Of a stretch of DNA of 64,000 nucleotides, positions 8,663 to 17,409 are shown in pieces. The notes under the pieces are model-generated. The model searched no databases. It was not told where the DNA came from and worked only from the letters and a program-made list of their open reading frames with translations. Where the stretch lies: assembly GCF_003268025.1 (NCBI RefSeq), contig NZ_QLUW01000001.1:1364001-1428000 (forward strand), read 5' to 3'. Source of the stretch: Paenibacillus montanisoli. Lineage in GTDB: Bacteria; Bacillota; Bacilli; Paenibacillales; Paenibacillaceae. The stretch's first letter is position 1. Each line of letters starts with the position of its first letter. A program made the translations under genes and the position numbers.

Positions 8663-8794
8663 ACGTTCCGAATTTAATATAAAAGACATATCAAAAAGAT
8701 ATACTCAAATCTCCCGAAAACGCATAACGGCCGGCATTTTTTCACATTATTTAGAGTCGACTCATAAAGATTTGGTTAAAAGATATATTCACTC

Positions 8795-8823
8795 TTTACA
8801 AAAATAGAAATTAGTCATAAAAT
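8795..8823 (+). promoter_or_regulatory. promoter of the import operon
   Basis: TTTACA (8795-8800), 17-bp spacer, TAAAAT (8818-8823); each hexamer is one base from consensus. It is the best promoter in the 330 bp before the solute-binding protein gene. Confidence 0.65.
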
Positions 8824-8843
8824 GAAAACGCAACCAATGGAAG

Positions 8844-8875
8844 GGTATATCTAATATACCGAATTAGGATATACC
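8844..8875 (+). promoter_or_regulatory. candidate operator (GGTATATC inverted repeat)
   Basis: GGTATATCTAAT (8844-8855) faces ATTAGGATATACC (8863-8875), a near-perfect inverted repeat about 20 bp after the -10. The half-site recurs around the promoter of the CBM9 operon at 23192 and 23264. The likely ligand is the GntR/LacI hybrid regulator at 21950. This is inference from position and repetition. Confidence 0.5.
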
Positions 8876-8994
8876 ATATGTGCACGCTACATAAAGTGGA
8901 ACAACTGGAGGGGAGGTAGCCAAGCAACAAAAGCGGCTAGAAACGGGTTTCGAATCAACCTTACTTTTTCCATTCATAGGGGAGGACTAAACAA

Positions 8995-10425
8995 ATGCGT
9001 ATTACTCGTACACGTAATTTGATGATCTCGGCAGCAGCGTTGATTGTGGCTTTTTCCATGGTAGGTTGTTCCAGCACGAAAGATTCGAATAATCAAGCAA
9101 GCGAAAATACACCGGCGAACACGAACACGGCGGCGACGAACGCAACCAATACAGACAATGCCGCGACTACGGATGAGGCTCCGGCCGAAAATGCGGCGGA
9201 TTTGAAAGGCGCAACGGTCAAGATCGGCTTATGGTGGGACGGCGCCGACCCGCGTCTGATTGAAGAGAAGGATCGCGGACCGGCGGAAGACGAGCAGATC
9301 GCGCTTATCGAGGCGGCCGAGAAAAAGTACAACTGCAAAATTGAATTCGTGAAGTTCGGCGATTACGGCAAATATGTCGAGAATCTGACAACGACCTCGC
9401 TTGCAGGCGATCCGTTCGCGGACGTCGTGGTTCTGGAGTTGTTCTGGTCGTTCCCGGGTCTCGTAAACAAGAACTTCATTCTTCCGATCGACGACATGCT
9501 GGATCTGAGCGATCCGAAATACATTTCATGGATGAAGAACGGCGGCAACTTCCAAGGCAAGCAATACGGTTTCGTCGATTCCCCTCCTTCGCCGTACGGC
9601 ATCTTCTACAACAAGAAGCTGGTTCAGCAGCTGGGCTTGGACGATCCATACGAGTTGCAGAAGAGCGGCGGCTGGACATGGGATAAGTTCCGCGAGCTAG
9701 CTAAGGCGGCAACGAAGGATAACGACGGCGACGGCAAGACGGACGTGTTCGGCTTCATCGGCGACATGAAAGTGAGCACGGAGCAATTCGTATACGGCAA
9801 CAAAGGTTCGTTCGACCAAGACGAGAACGGAAACATGAAGTTCGCGATGGACAGCGCCAACACGCTTCAGGGCTTGCAGTTGGTGTCGGACATGTACAAC
9901 GTCGACAAATCGATTCTGCAGCCGGCTCCTAAGGACGGAAACGACAAAGCGTTTATTGCGGGCAAGAGCGTCATGTACGGCGGCTTCAGCTGGGAGCTCG
10001 GCGGCTTGAAGGACAACATGAAGGATACGGAGCTGGGCTATGTTTTCTTCCCGAAAGCGCCTAACGCATCCGACTATATGTCCTATACGCCATTCGGCAA
10101 CATGTACATGGTTTCCAAGTACTCCAAGCACCCGGAAATCGCTATGAAGATCATGGATGAAATCAGCTTGCACGGCAAGAACAAAGAGCTTGCGGTAGAA
10201 GGTTGGAAGAACCAGTACACGCCGGATGGGCTGGATACTCGCACGCAAATGTACGACAAAATCGGCTACAGCGGCAGCTATATCGCCATTCCGGATGCGG
10301 ATAAGCTGGTTGACGGCGTGCTGAAGGATATTACGGAAGGCAAAGTCGCACCTGCGACGGCAGTCGAGAAAATCAAGAGCCAATTCGAGTCGGGCATCCA
10401 GAAGCTGCAAGCGGATACGAAGTAA
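8995..10425 (+). CDS. sugar ABC transporter solute-binding lipoprotein
   Basis: A 476-residue extracellular binding protein of the family-1 (CUT1 oligosaccharide) type. It has a signal peptide with lipobox VGC (Cys25), an Asn/Thr/Ala-rich linker to about residue 65, then the binding fold with characteristic DPFADVVVLE and PSPYGIFYNKKLVQQLG-type segments and a WTWDKFRELAKA helix. The KDNDGDGKTDVFGF loop looks like a Ca-binding DxDxDG motif. GGGGAGGA precedes the ATG. It is the first gene of the import operon; a hairpin at 10452-10502 separates it from the rest, which could allow higher expression of the binding protein. The ligand is presumably an oligosaccharide. Confidence 0.9.
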   Translation: MRITRTRNLMISAAALIVAFSMVGCSSTKDSNNQASENTPANTNTAATNATNTDNAATTDEAPAENAADLKGATVKIGLWWDGADPRLIEEKDRGPAEDEQIALIEAAEKKYNCKIEFVKFGDYGKYVENLTTTSLAGDPFADVVVLELFWSFPGLVNKNFILPIDDMLDLSDPKYISWMKNGGNFQGKQYGFVDSPPSPYGIFYNKKLVQQLGLDDPYELQKSGGWTWDKFRELAKAATKDNDGDGKTDVFGFIGDMKVSTEQFVYGNKGSFDQDENGNMKFAMDSANTLQGLQLVSDMYNVDKSILQPAPKDGNDKAFIAGKSVMYGGFSWELGGLKDNMKDTELGYVFFPKAPNASDYMSYTPFGNMYMVSKYSKHPEIAMKIMDEISLHGKNKELAVEGWKNQYTPDGLDTRTQMYDKIGYSGSYIAIPDADKLVDGVLKDITEGKVAPATAVEKIKSQFESGIQKLQADTK

Positions 10426-10451
10426 CGCAATCATTCTTCATGTAATTTGAA

Positions 10452-10502
10452 CGGATACCCCTAAATCGGCGCTGCTTCATAATCGAACGATTTAGGGGTC
10501 CG
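10452..10502 (+). promoter_or_regulatory. intercistronic hairpin between the two binding-protein genes
   Basis: Perfect 12-bp arms ACCCCTAAATCG (10457-10468)/CGATTTAGGGGT (10488-10499), extended by CGGA/TCCG. No T-run follows, so it is more likely an mRNA-stabilising or attenuating element than a full terminator. Confidence 0.65.
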
Positions 10503-10519
10503 TTGTTGTGAGGGGAACT

Positions 10520-13471
10520 ATGAAGCGATCCTATGTCAAAACGATTTCGATTCTCGCGGTCCTAGTCGCGCTCGTTATTGGTGCAGCCTCAGTCTTTGGC
10601 GGCGGTTCTGGCCATCCGGCAGCCGCCGAAGACCGGCCGCTCGATACCGCAAGCCTTGCGAAGCTGTCTGCTTCCTATAAGAAAGGGAGCTATGATGAAT
10701 ACTTGTCGAAGCACAAGGGAGAAACGCTGCAAGACGCCGATATTCGGATTGAAGGCGAAAGTTACGTAGCCGCAACGGGAATGGATGCATCCGTCGCCAG
10801 CAATTACGAGGGCGAGCAGGGTGAAGCGGTGGTGACAGGCGACACGGGCTCGATCACATGGTCCGTCGACGTTAAGCAGAGCGGCATGTATCAGATCGGC
10901 ATGAGATATTACACGGTCAAGGGCAAAGAATCGGATATCGAACGCGGGCTTCTGATCGACGGCGAGACGCCGTTCAGCGAAGCGAGAAGCCTCGTATTCA
11001 GCCGGATTTGGAAAAACGAGAAGGCGGCGTTTGACCGCGATGACCGCGGCAACGACTTAACGCCGAAACAGATTGAGGTTCCGATGTGGCAGGAGACGGC
11101 GTTTAGGGACGCACAAGGCTATTATGAGCAGCCGTACCTCTTCTACTTCAGTGCAGGCAAGCATGAAATTACGCTTACTTCCAGCAGAGAGCCGCTAGTG
11201 ATCGATTATTTGAAGCTGACCAAGCCGGAAAATCCGGCACCCTACGAGGAATTGGCGAAGCAGTATCAAGAGAAGGGCTACAAGCCCGCAGAAGGCTCTT
11301 ATTTGAAAATCCAAGGGGAAGCCTCGTCGCTGAAATCGACGCCGATGCTCCTCCCCTACAATGACCGCTCGGACCCGGCCATCGAGCCTTTCCACGCCTC
11401 GAAGCTGCGCAACAATGCGATGGGCGGCTGGACATGGCGCATGCCGGGCCAGTGGATAGAATGGGAAGTTGAAGTTCCGGTCGACGGGCTTTATCAGATT
11501 GCCTTCAAGAACCGGCAAAATTATTTGACCGATATGTCCGCGCTTCGCACGCTCACCATTGACGGCAGCGTTCCGTTCAAAGAGGCGCAGAGAATCGGCT
11601 TCGCATACGCCAGCGATTGGCAAATGAAGGTGCTGGGCAAGAATGCGGAAACGCCTTATCAGTTTTATTTGACGGCCGGCAAGCACGCGATCCGGCTTGA
11701 AGTGACGCTTGGCGAGCTGGCGCCGGTTCTGCGGACGGTAGAGAACAGCATTTTGAATTTGAATGCCATCTACCGGAAGATCATCAGCTTTACCGGCGTC
11801 GTTCCGGATCAATTCCGCGACTATGCGCTGGATAAACGGATTCCCGAAATGACGGATGTTTTCCGCAAGGAAAGCGATCGTCTCTACGCGATCGCGCGGA
11901 TGCTCCAAGCGCCGGGCGTAGGAGGCAATGACCGTTCCGCGCTGCTGAACACGCTGGCATACCAGCTCGCCGATATGGCGAAACGGCCGGATACGGTGCC
12001 GAGCCGGATCGATACGTTCAAGAGCAACGTCGGCGCGCTTGGCTCCTGGATGCTAATGATTAACGAGCAGCCGATCGCTATCGATTATTTAATCGTGTCG
12101 GCGCCCGGGGCGAAGCTCCCGAGCCCGGAAGCGACGCGCCTCGAGTCGTTCAGATCCAGCATCGCTTCGTTCGCGGCATCGTTCTATGAGAACTACGACG
12201 ATTTCAGCGGCGATGAACAGGGAGCGAAATCGATCACGGTCTGGGTCACTTCCGGGCGCGATCAAGCGCAAATCTTGAAACGGCTGGTAGACGACAATTT
12301 CACGCGGGATACGGGCATTCATGTGAACCTGAAGCTTGTTTCCGCCGATATCTTGCTCCCTTCCACGGTTGCGGGCAAAGGCCCAGACGTGGCGCTGCAG
12401 GTCGGCAACGAAGTGCCGGTTAACTTCGCGACCCGCAATGCGCTGCAGGACCTATCTATTTTTGAGGATTTCAAGGAGACCGCCGCGAGGTTCACGGAAA
12501 GCGCCATGGTGCCGTACAACTATAACGGTAAATATTACGGGCTTCCCGAGCAGCTGACGTTCCCGGTGCTGTTCTACCGGAAAGATATCATTGAAGACGA
12601 ATTGAAGCTGAAGGTGCCGCAAACCTGGGATGACGTCTACGCGCTCATTCCGGAGCTGCAGAAGCATAATCTTCAATTCGGGCTGCCGCAGCGGGGGCTT
12701 AACGCGCAGGGCAACGACGTCGCGACGACGGATATCATTACGCTGCCGCCAAGCCCGACCTTCGCGATGCTTCTCTATCAGAACGACGGCCGTTTCTACA
12801 AGGACGGCGATCAAGCCAGCGGCTTGGATGAAGAAGCGGCAATCCGCCAATTCAAGAAATGGACGGACCTGTACGTCAACTACAAGATTCCGATCCAGAC
12901 GGATTTCGCCAACCGGTTCCGTACAGGCGAGATGCCGATCGGCATCGTCGATTATACGATGTACAACAAGCTGTCCGTCTACGCGCCTGAGATTAAAGGG
13001 CTGTGGGGCTTCGTTCCCGTTCCAGGCACGACGCAGAAGGACGGCACCGTTCGCAGAGACGTCGGGGCAGGGGGCAGCGCGGCTGTCATGTTCGAGCATA
13101 CGAAGAACAAGGACGAGGCATGGGCCTTTATGAAATGGTGGACAAGCAAGGAAACGCAGCTCGCTTTCGGACGGGATATGGAAGTACGGCTAGGAACCTC
13201 CGCCCGTTATCCGACGGCGAATATCGATGCGCTGCAGCAGCTTGCGTGGCCTGTCCGCGATTTAAACACGCTGATGGAGCAAATGAAATGGACCAAGGGC
13301 ATTCCGGAAGTGCCGGGCGGTTACTTAACCGGGCGCAATATCGACAACGCTTTCCGGAAAGTGGTCGTGCAAGGCGCGGATCCGCGCGAAACGATGGAAG
13401 ATTACGTCCGGGCCATGAACGATGAGATCAGCGCGAAAAGACAAGAATTCAATCTTCCCTATGAGAAATGA
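10520..13471 (+). CDS. large solute-binding protein with two N-terminal carbohydrate-binding-like modules
   Basis: About 983 residues, over twice the usual size of a binding protein. A signal-like hydrophobic segment at residues 7-28 has no lipobox Cys. Two beta-rich modules follow, each opening with an IxGE(S/A) strand and closing with a YLFYFSAGKHEITL or YQFYLTAGKHAIRLE strand (about residues 75-235 and 255-405). This is the pattern of CBM35/CBM6-like domains. A helical linker leads to a family-1 binding domain from about residue 570 (SITVWVTSGRDQ, GKGPDVALQVGNE, YYGLPEQLTFPVLFYRKD). The GTG at 10508 is in frame, but AGGGGAA favours ATG 10520. It probably captures and presents a polysaccharide or glycoconjugate to the permeases encoded next. 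Confidence 0.85.
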   Translation: MKRSYVKTISILAVLVALVIGAASVFGGGSGHPAAAEDRPLDTASLAKLSASYKKGSYDEYLSKHKGETLQDADIRIEGESYVAATGMDASVASNYEGEQGEAVVTGDTGSITWSVDVKQSGMYQIGMRYYTVKGKESDIERGLLIDGETPFSEARSLVFSRIWKNEKAAFDRDDRGNDLTPKQIEVPMWQETAFRDAQGYYEQPYLFYFSAGKHEITLTSSREPLVIDYLKLTKPENPAPYEELAKQYQEKGYKPAEGSYLKIQGEASSLKSTPMLLPYNDRSDPAIEPFHASKLRNNAMGGWTWRMPGQWIEWEVEVPVDGLYQIAFKNRQNYLTDMSALRTLTIDGSVPFKEAQRIGFAYASDWQMKVLGKNAETPYQFYLTAGKHAIRLEVTLGELAPVLRTVENSILNLNAIYRKIISFTGVVPDQFRDYALDKRIPEMTDVFRKESDRLYAIARMLQAPGVGGNDRSALLNTLAYQLADMAKRPDTVPSRIDTFKSNVGALGSWMLMINEQPIAIDYLIVSAPGAKLPSPEATRLESFRSSIASFAASFYENYDDFSGDEQGAKSITVWVTSGRDQAQILKRLVDDNFTRDTGIHVNLKLVSADILLPSTVAGKGPDVALQVGNEVPVNFATRNALQDLSIFEDFKETAARFTESAMVPYNYNGKYYGLPEQLTFPVLFYRKDIIEDELKLKVPQTWDDVYALIPELQKHNLQFGLPQRGLNAQGNDVATTDIITLPPSPTFAMLLYQNDGRFYKDGDQASGLDEEAAIRQFKKWTDLYVNYKIPIQTDFANRFRTGEMPIGIVDYTMYNKLSVYAPEIKGLWGFVPVPGTTQKDGTVRRDVGAGGSAAVMFEHTKNKDEAWAFMKWWTSKETQLAFGRDMEVRLGTSARYPTANIDALQQLAWPVRDLNTLMEQMKWTKGIPEVPGGYLTGRNIDNAFRKVVVQGADPRETMEDYVRAMNDEISAKRQEFNLPYEK

Positions 13472-13482
13472 GGGGATCATCA

Positions 13483-14400
13483 ATGACTGCCATATCCATG
13501 AAGAAATTGCGGTATATAAAGGCCGAGCTGATTAAGAACAAGCACGCGCTCGTATTGTTGGCTCCCTTTTTCATCCTGTTCGGCATATTTACGGTCATTC
13601 CGGTATTCATGTCGGTTGTTTTGAGCTTCACTTATTTCAACATGCTGGAGATGCCCCGTTGGGTAGGGTGGGACAACTACGCGCGTCTGTTCGTTGCGGA
13701 CGACGTGTTTCTCATCGCGCTCAAGAATACGTTTTTATTCGCTTTCATTACGGGGCCGATCAGCTATATCGCATGCTTCCTGTTCGCTTGGCTGATCAAC
13801 GAGCTGCCGCCGAAGCTGAGAGCGGTGCTGACGCTCATTCTGTACGCGCCATCCATTGCCGGCAACACGTACCTCATCTGGCAGACGCTGTTTTCCAGCG
13901 ATTCCTACGGGTATATGAACTCGTTTCTGGTCAAATGGGGCTTCATTCTGGAGCCGATCCAATGGCTGCAGGATCCGCGGTACATGCTGCCGATCCTGAT
14001 GATCGTCCAGCTGTGGCTGAGCCTGGGTACTTCGTTTCTTGCCTTCATCGCCGGCCTGCAAAACGTCGACCGTTCCTTGTACGAAGCCGGCGCGATCGAT
14101 GGCATACGCAACCGTTGGCAGGAACTGTGGTTCATTACGCTGCCGGCTATGCGGCCGCAACTGATGTTCGGCGCGGTCATTCAGATTACGTCTGCGTTCG
14201 CGGTTGCGGAAATTTCGATCTATATGATCGGGTTCCCTAGCGTGGACTATGCCGCGCATACGATCGTCACCCACTTGGTCGATTACGGGACAATCCGTTT
14301 CCAAATGGGGTACGCGTCCGCCATCGCAACGATTCTGTTTGCCATTATGATGGGGACCAATTTGATCACGCAGAAGCTTCTTAGAAAAGTAGGTGAGTAG
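13483..14400 (+). CDS. CUT1 sugar ABC permease, first pair, UgpA-like
   Basis: A 305-residue inner-membrane permease with six hydrophobic helices. The EAA loop EAGAIDGIRNRWQELWFITLP, where the shared ATPase docks, is intact. An ATG at 13468 overlaps the previous stop, but AGGGGAT at 13471-13477 sits correctly for the ATG at 13483. It pairs with the next gene, which overlaps its end by 8 bp. No ATP-binding subunit is encoded anywhere in the locus; in Bacillales a shared MsmX-type ATPase energises CUT1 permeases, and that is assumed here. Confidence 0.92.
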   Translation: MTAISMKKLRYIKAELIKNKHALVLLAPFFILFGIFTVIPVFMSVVLSFTYFNMLEMPRWVGWDNYARLFVADDVFLIALKNTFLFAFITGPISYIACFLFAWLINELPPKLRAVLTLILYAPSIAGNTYLIWQTLFSSDSYGYMNSFLVKWGFILEPIQWLQDPRYMLPILMIVQLWLSLGTSFLAFIAGLQNVDRSLYEAGAIDGIRNRWQELWFITLPAMRPQLMFGAVIQITSAFAVAEISIYMIGFPSVDYAAHTIVTHLVDYGTIRFQMGYASAIATILFAIMMGTNLITQKLLRKVGE

Positions 14401-15277
14401 GGCGTTGGCACTCAAGTTTCTAATGAAAAAAAGGCTGAATCGCTCTTGGTCCGTCGATATTCTGTTGTTCCTGCTGCTTGCGGGCGTCGCCGCTTTCATG
14501 TCGCTTCCGCTCGTGTACACGATCAACCGGGCGTTTATGCCGCTGGACGAAATATTCGCGTTTCCGCCGAGATTCATCGTGCGAAATCCGAATTTCAAAA
14601 ATTTTACCGATCTGGTCAACATTTTCTCGGACTCCTGGGTACCGTTTTCGCGTTACGTGTTCAATACGTTTTTTATCGCGATCACGGGAACGACCGGGCA
14701 TGTCATTATCGCTTCGGCAGCAGCTTACTCGCTTGCGAAGGCAAAGTTTCCTTTCCGGAACGTGCTGTTCAGCCTGGTGGTCATGTCGCTGATGTTCACG
14801 CCGTACGTCACCCAGGTGCCGAACTATATGACGATTTCTTGGCTTGGCCTGATCAACACCTATTGGGCCATCTTGCTTCCGGCCTTCGCCTCGACGCTCG
14901 GGCTGTATCTGATGAAGCAATTCATGGAACAGATACCGGATGCGCTGATCGAAGCTGCCAAGATCGACGGCGCATCCGAATACCGGATCTTCTGGCAAAT
15001 CGTCATGCCGATCGTCAAACCGGCTTGGATGACGCTCATTATTTTCTCGCTTCAAAGCTTGTGGACGAACGGCTCGGTTACGAGCCACAAGTATATTTAC
15101 AGCGAGCAGCTGCGTACCGTGGATGCCGTCTTCGGCCAAATCGCAAGCGGCGGCATCGCCAGAACAGGGCCCGTGGCGGCTGTTACGCTGCTGATGATGT
15201 CCGTTCCGATCATCGTTTTTATCGTTACGCAAAGCAGAGTCATTGAAACGATGTCGACATCGGGGCTGAAAGAGTAA
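14393..15277 (+). CDS. CUT1 sugar ABC permease, first pair, UgpE-like
   Basis: A 294-residue permease with an intact EAA loop (EAAKIDGASEYRIFWQIVMP) and the typical FxxYxxNTFFIA and YSLAKAKFPFRN segments. It starts with GTG at 14393 inside the end of the preceding gene, which indicates translational coupling. It forms the heterodimer partner of the 13483-14400 product. Confidence 0.92.
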   Translation: MSRALALKFLMKKRLNRSWSVDILLFLLLAGVAAFMSLPLVYTINRAFMPLDEIFAFPPRFIVRNPNFKNFTDLVNIFSDSWVPFSRYVFNTFFIAITGTTGHVIIASAAAYSLAKAKFPFRNVLFSLVVMSLMFTPYVTQVPNYMTISWLGLINTYWAILLPAFASTLGLYLMKQFMEQIPDALIEAAKIDGASEYRIFWQIVMPIVKPAWMTLIIFSLQSLWTNGSVTSHKYIYSEQLRTVDAVFGQIASGGIARTGPVAAVTLLMMSVPIIVFIVTQSRVIETMSTSGLKE

Positions 15278-15296
15278 GCATGGGGGGAGCCGGATT

Positions 15297-17366
15297 GTGA
15301 CAGCCAAACGAACGATCGTAACCTGGATGCTGGTCGTCCTCTTGACCGGTATCTTCGCTCCGGCGGCTTTCGCCTCCGAGGACGACGGGTACAACTACTC
15401 GTATTGGGGGGAAGCCGTGCCGGCGCCGGATCCGTACCGCGCCGAACGGGTCGTATACGGGAAGGATTTGGGGATCGGACCGATGTCTGCGCCGCAGGAT
15501 CTGTATATATCAGAAGCAGGCCTTGTTTATATCGCGGATACGGGCAACAGCCGAATTATTGTCCTTAATAAGAAGCTTCAAGTGGAGCGGGTAATTGACG
15601 GATTCGATAACGGAAGCAATCACGACGCGTTCAATCAGCCGGAGGGCGTGTTCGCGGACGCGGACGGCCGCCTCTTCGTGGCGGATACGCAAAATCGGCG
15701 TATCGTTGAGCTTGCCGCCGATGGCGCATTGACACGCATTATCGCCGAGCCGAAGTCATCGCTTATCCGCGAAGGATTTCAATATGCGCCGATTAAGGTC
15801 GTCGCCGACAAGGCGCAGCGGCTGTATGTCATCAGCCGCGGATCGTACGAAGGGATTATGGAGTTTGATTCGGGCGGCGCCTTCAGCGGGTTTGTCGGCA
15901 CGAACCGCGTCAAATTCAATCCGATGGATCTGTTCTGGAAACGGATTTCGACGAAGAAGCAGCGGGATCAAATGGAGCAGTTTATTCCGCTTGAGTTCAA
16001 TAATATAGCCATCGATACGGACGGCTTCATGTACACGACGACGGTGGAGGAGAATTCAAGCCGGCCGATCAAGAAGCTGAATCCTTCGGGCGTCGATATT
16101 TTGCGGAGCGAAGGCTATTTTCCGCCTAAAGGGGATATCCGGACGCTGGACACGGGAAGCATTCCGGGCAGCTCCATCTTCGCGGACGTTACGCAGGATG
16201 TAAGCGGCATGTACAGCGCGCTCGACTCGAAGCGCGGCCGCATCTTCACGTATGACAAGGACGGCAATCTGCTCTACATGTTTGGCGGATTAGGCGCCGA
16301 ACAGGGGAAATTCCGGTCGCCGGCCGCAATCGGCATGCTTGGCGAGCAGGTTATTGTGCTGGATAAAGATAACAACCGGTTGACCGTGCTTGAGCCGACT
16401 CGTTACGGCAGCCTTATTCGCGAAGCTGTCGTTTCGCTAGATAACGGCAAGGTCGATCAGTCAAGCGAAGCATGGGGAAAGGTACTGCAGCTGAACAGCA
16501 ACTTTGAAGTCGCCTATATCGGCATCGGGAAATCGCTGATGAAGCAAGGCGACAACAAAGCAGCAATGGAATATTTCAAGCTCGGCAACAACCGGGAGAA
16601 GTATTCGGAAGCATTCAAGCGCTACCGGAAGCAAATCGTGATGGACCACTTCGGCACCATCGTGCTTTGTATTGCGGCCGCTGTCGGATTGGCCTACGCA
16701 GGCACCAGGTTCGCGCGCAGACGGGCGGCAAGCGGCTATTACTCCGAGATCGGCGCGCTCAAAAACCCGTTCTATACGATGATTCATCCGTTCAACGGCT
16801 TTTGGGAGATGAAGTTCGAGCGTAAAGGCCGTATCAAAATCGCCGTCGGCATCGTGCTTCTGCTTGTCCTGTTGACGATTATCAAGCGGCAATACAGCGG
16901 TTTCGTGGTCAATTTCAACAATCCAGCCGCGCTGAACAGCATTAATGAATTAAAGTATATCCTCCTGCCGTTCCTGCTCTGGTGCGTAGCCAACTGGTCG
17001 TTAACGACGCTGATGGACGGCGAAGGCAAATTCAAGGAAATTGTCATGGCCGCCGGTTATTCGCTTATGCCGTTTGTCGTCATCTACTTGCCGCAAACGT
17101 TATACAGCAACGTGATTACCAAGGATGAAAGCTCGTTCTACTATTTGCTCGATACGGTCGCCATTGTGTGGTTTATCGCGCTGCTGTTCGTCGGTACGAT
17201 GACCGTCCACCAATATACGGCAGGAAAGACGGTCGTTACGATGCTGCTTACGCTTTTGGTGATCGGCATTATGCTGTTCCTCGGTGTCCTGTTCTTCAGC
17301 ATGCTTCAGCAAATGATCAGCTTCGCGGTGTCGTTCTATCAGGAGATGTCGTTCCGGATCCAGTGA
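15297..17366 (+). CDS. membrane-anchored NHL-repeat/TPR protein with YIP1 domain
   Basis: A 689-residue protein. A signal peptide (about residues 1-26, ending AAFASE) is followed by NHL beta-propeller repeats (VYIADTGNSRIIVLN, LFVADTQNRRIVEL, QVIVLDKDNNRLTVLE) over residues 55-375. A short TPR-like helical hairpin lies near 395-430, then a membrane helix near 450-470. A C-terminal YIP1-type domain with about five helices (residues 505-689) includes FNGFWEMKFERKGRIKIA. The propeller therefore lies outside the cell and the YIP1 part in the membrane. The start is GTG 15297 after GGGGGGAG. It lies between the permease pair and the DUF5696 gene. A role as a sensor or scaffold for the transporter is inference. 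Confidence 0.85.
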   Translation: MTAKRTIVTWMLVVLLTGIFAPAAFASEDDGYNYSYWGEAVPAPDPYRAERVVYGKDLGIGPMSAPQDLYISEAGLVYIADTGNSRIIVLNKKLQVERVIDGFDNGSNHDAFNQPEGVFADADGRLFVADTQNRRIVELAADGALTRIIAEPKSSLIREGFQYAPIKVVADKAQRLYVISRGSYEGIMEFDSGGAFSGFVGTNRVKFNPMDLFWKRISTKKQRDQMEQFIPLEFNNIAIDTDGFMYTTTVEENSSRPIKKLNPSGVDILRSEGYFPPKGDIRTLDTGSIPGSSIFADVTQDVSGMYSALDSKRGRIFTYDKDGNLLYMFGGLGAEQGKFRSPAAIGMLGEQVIVLDKDNNRLTVLEPTRYGSLIREAVVSLDNGKVDQSSEAWGKVLQLNSNFEVAYIGIGKSLMKQGDNKAAMEYFKLGNNREKYSEAFKRYRKQIVMDHFGTIVLCIAAAVGLAYAGTRFARRRAASGYYSEIGALKNPFYTMIHPFNGFWEMKFERKGRIKIAVGIVLLLVLLTIIKRQYSGFVVNFNNPAALNSINELKYILLPFLLWCVANWSLTTLMDGEGKFKEIVMAAGYSLMPFVVIYLPQTLYSNVITKDESSFYYLLDTVAIVWFIALLFVGTMTVHQYTAGKTVVTMLLTLLVIGIMLFLGVLFFSMLQQMISFAVSFYQEMSFRIQ

Positions 17367-17409
17367 CGAACCGGCGGAATTTACGTGTATGACATGGAGG
17401 GAAACGGTT

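Noticed and set aside
8601..8807. A 68-codon open frame before the import operon
   Set aside because: It crosses a clear Rho-independent terminator and the -35 of the operon promoter, and has no ribosome site.
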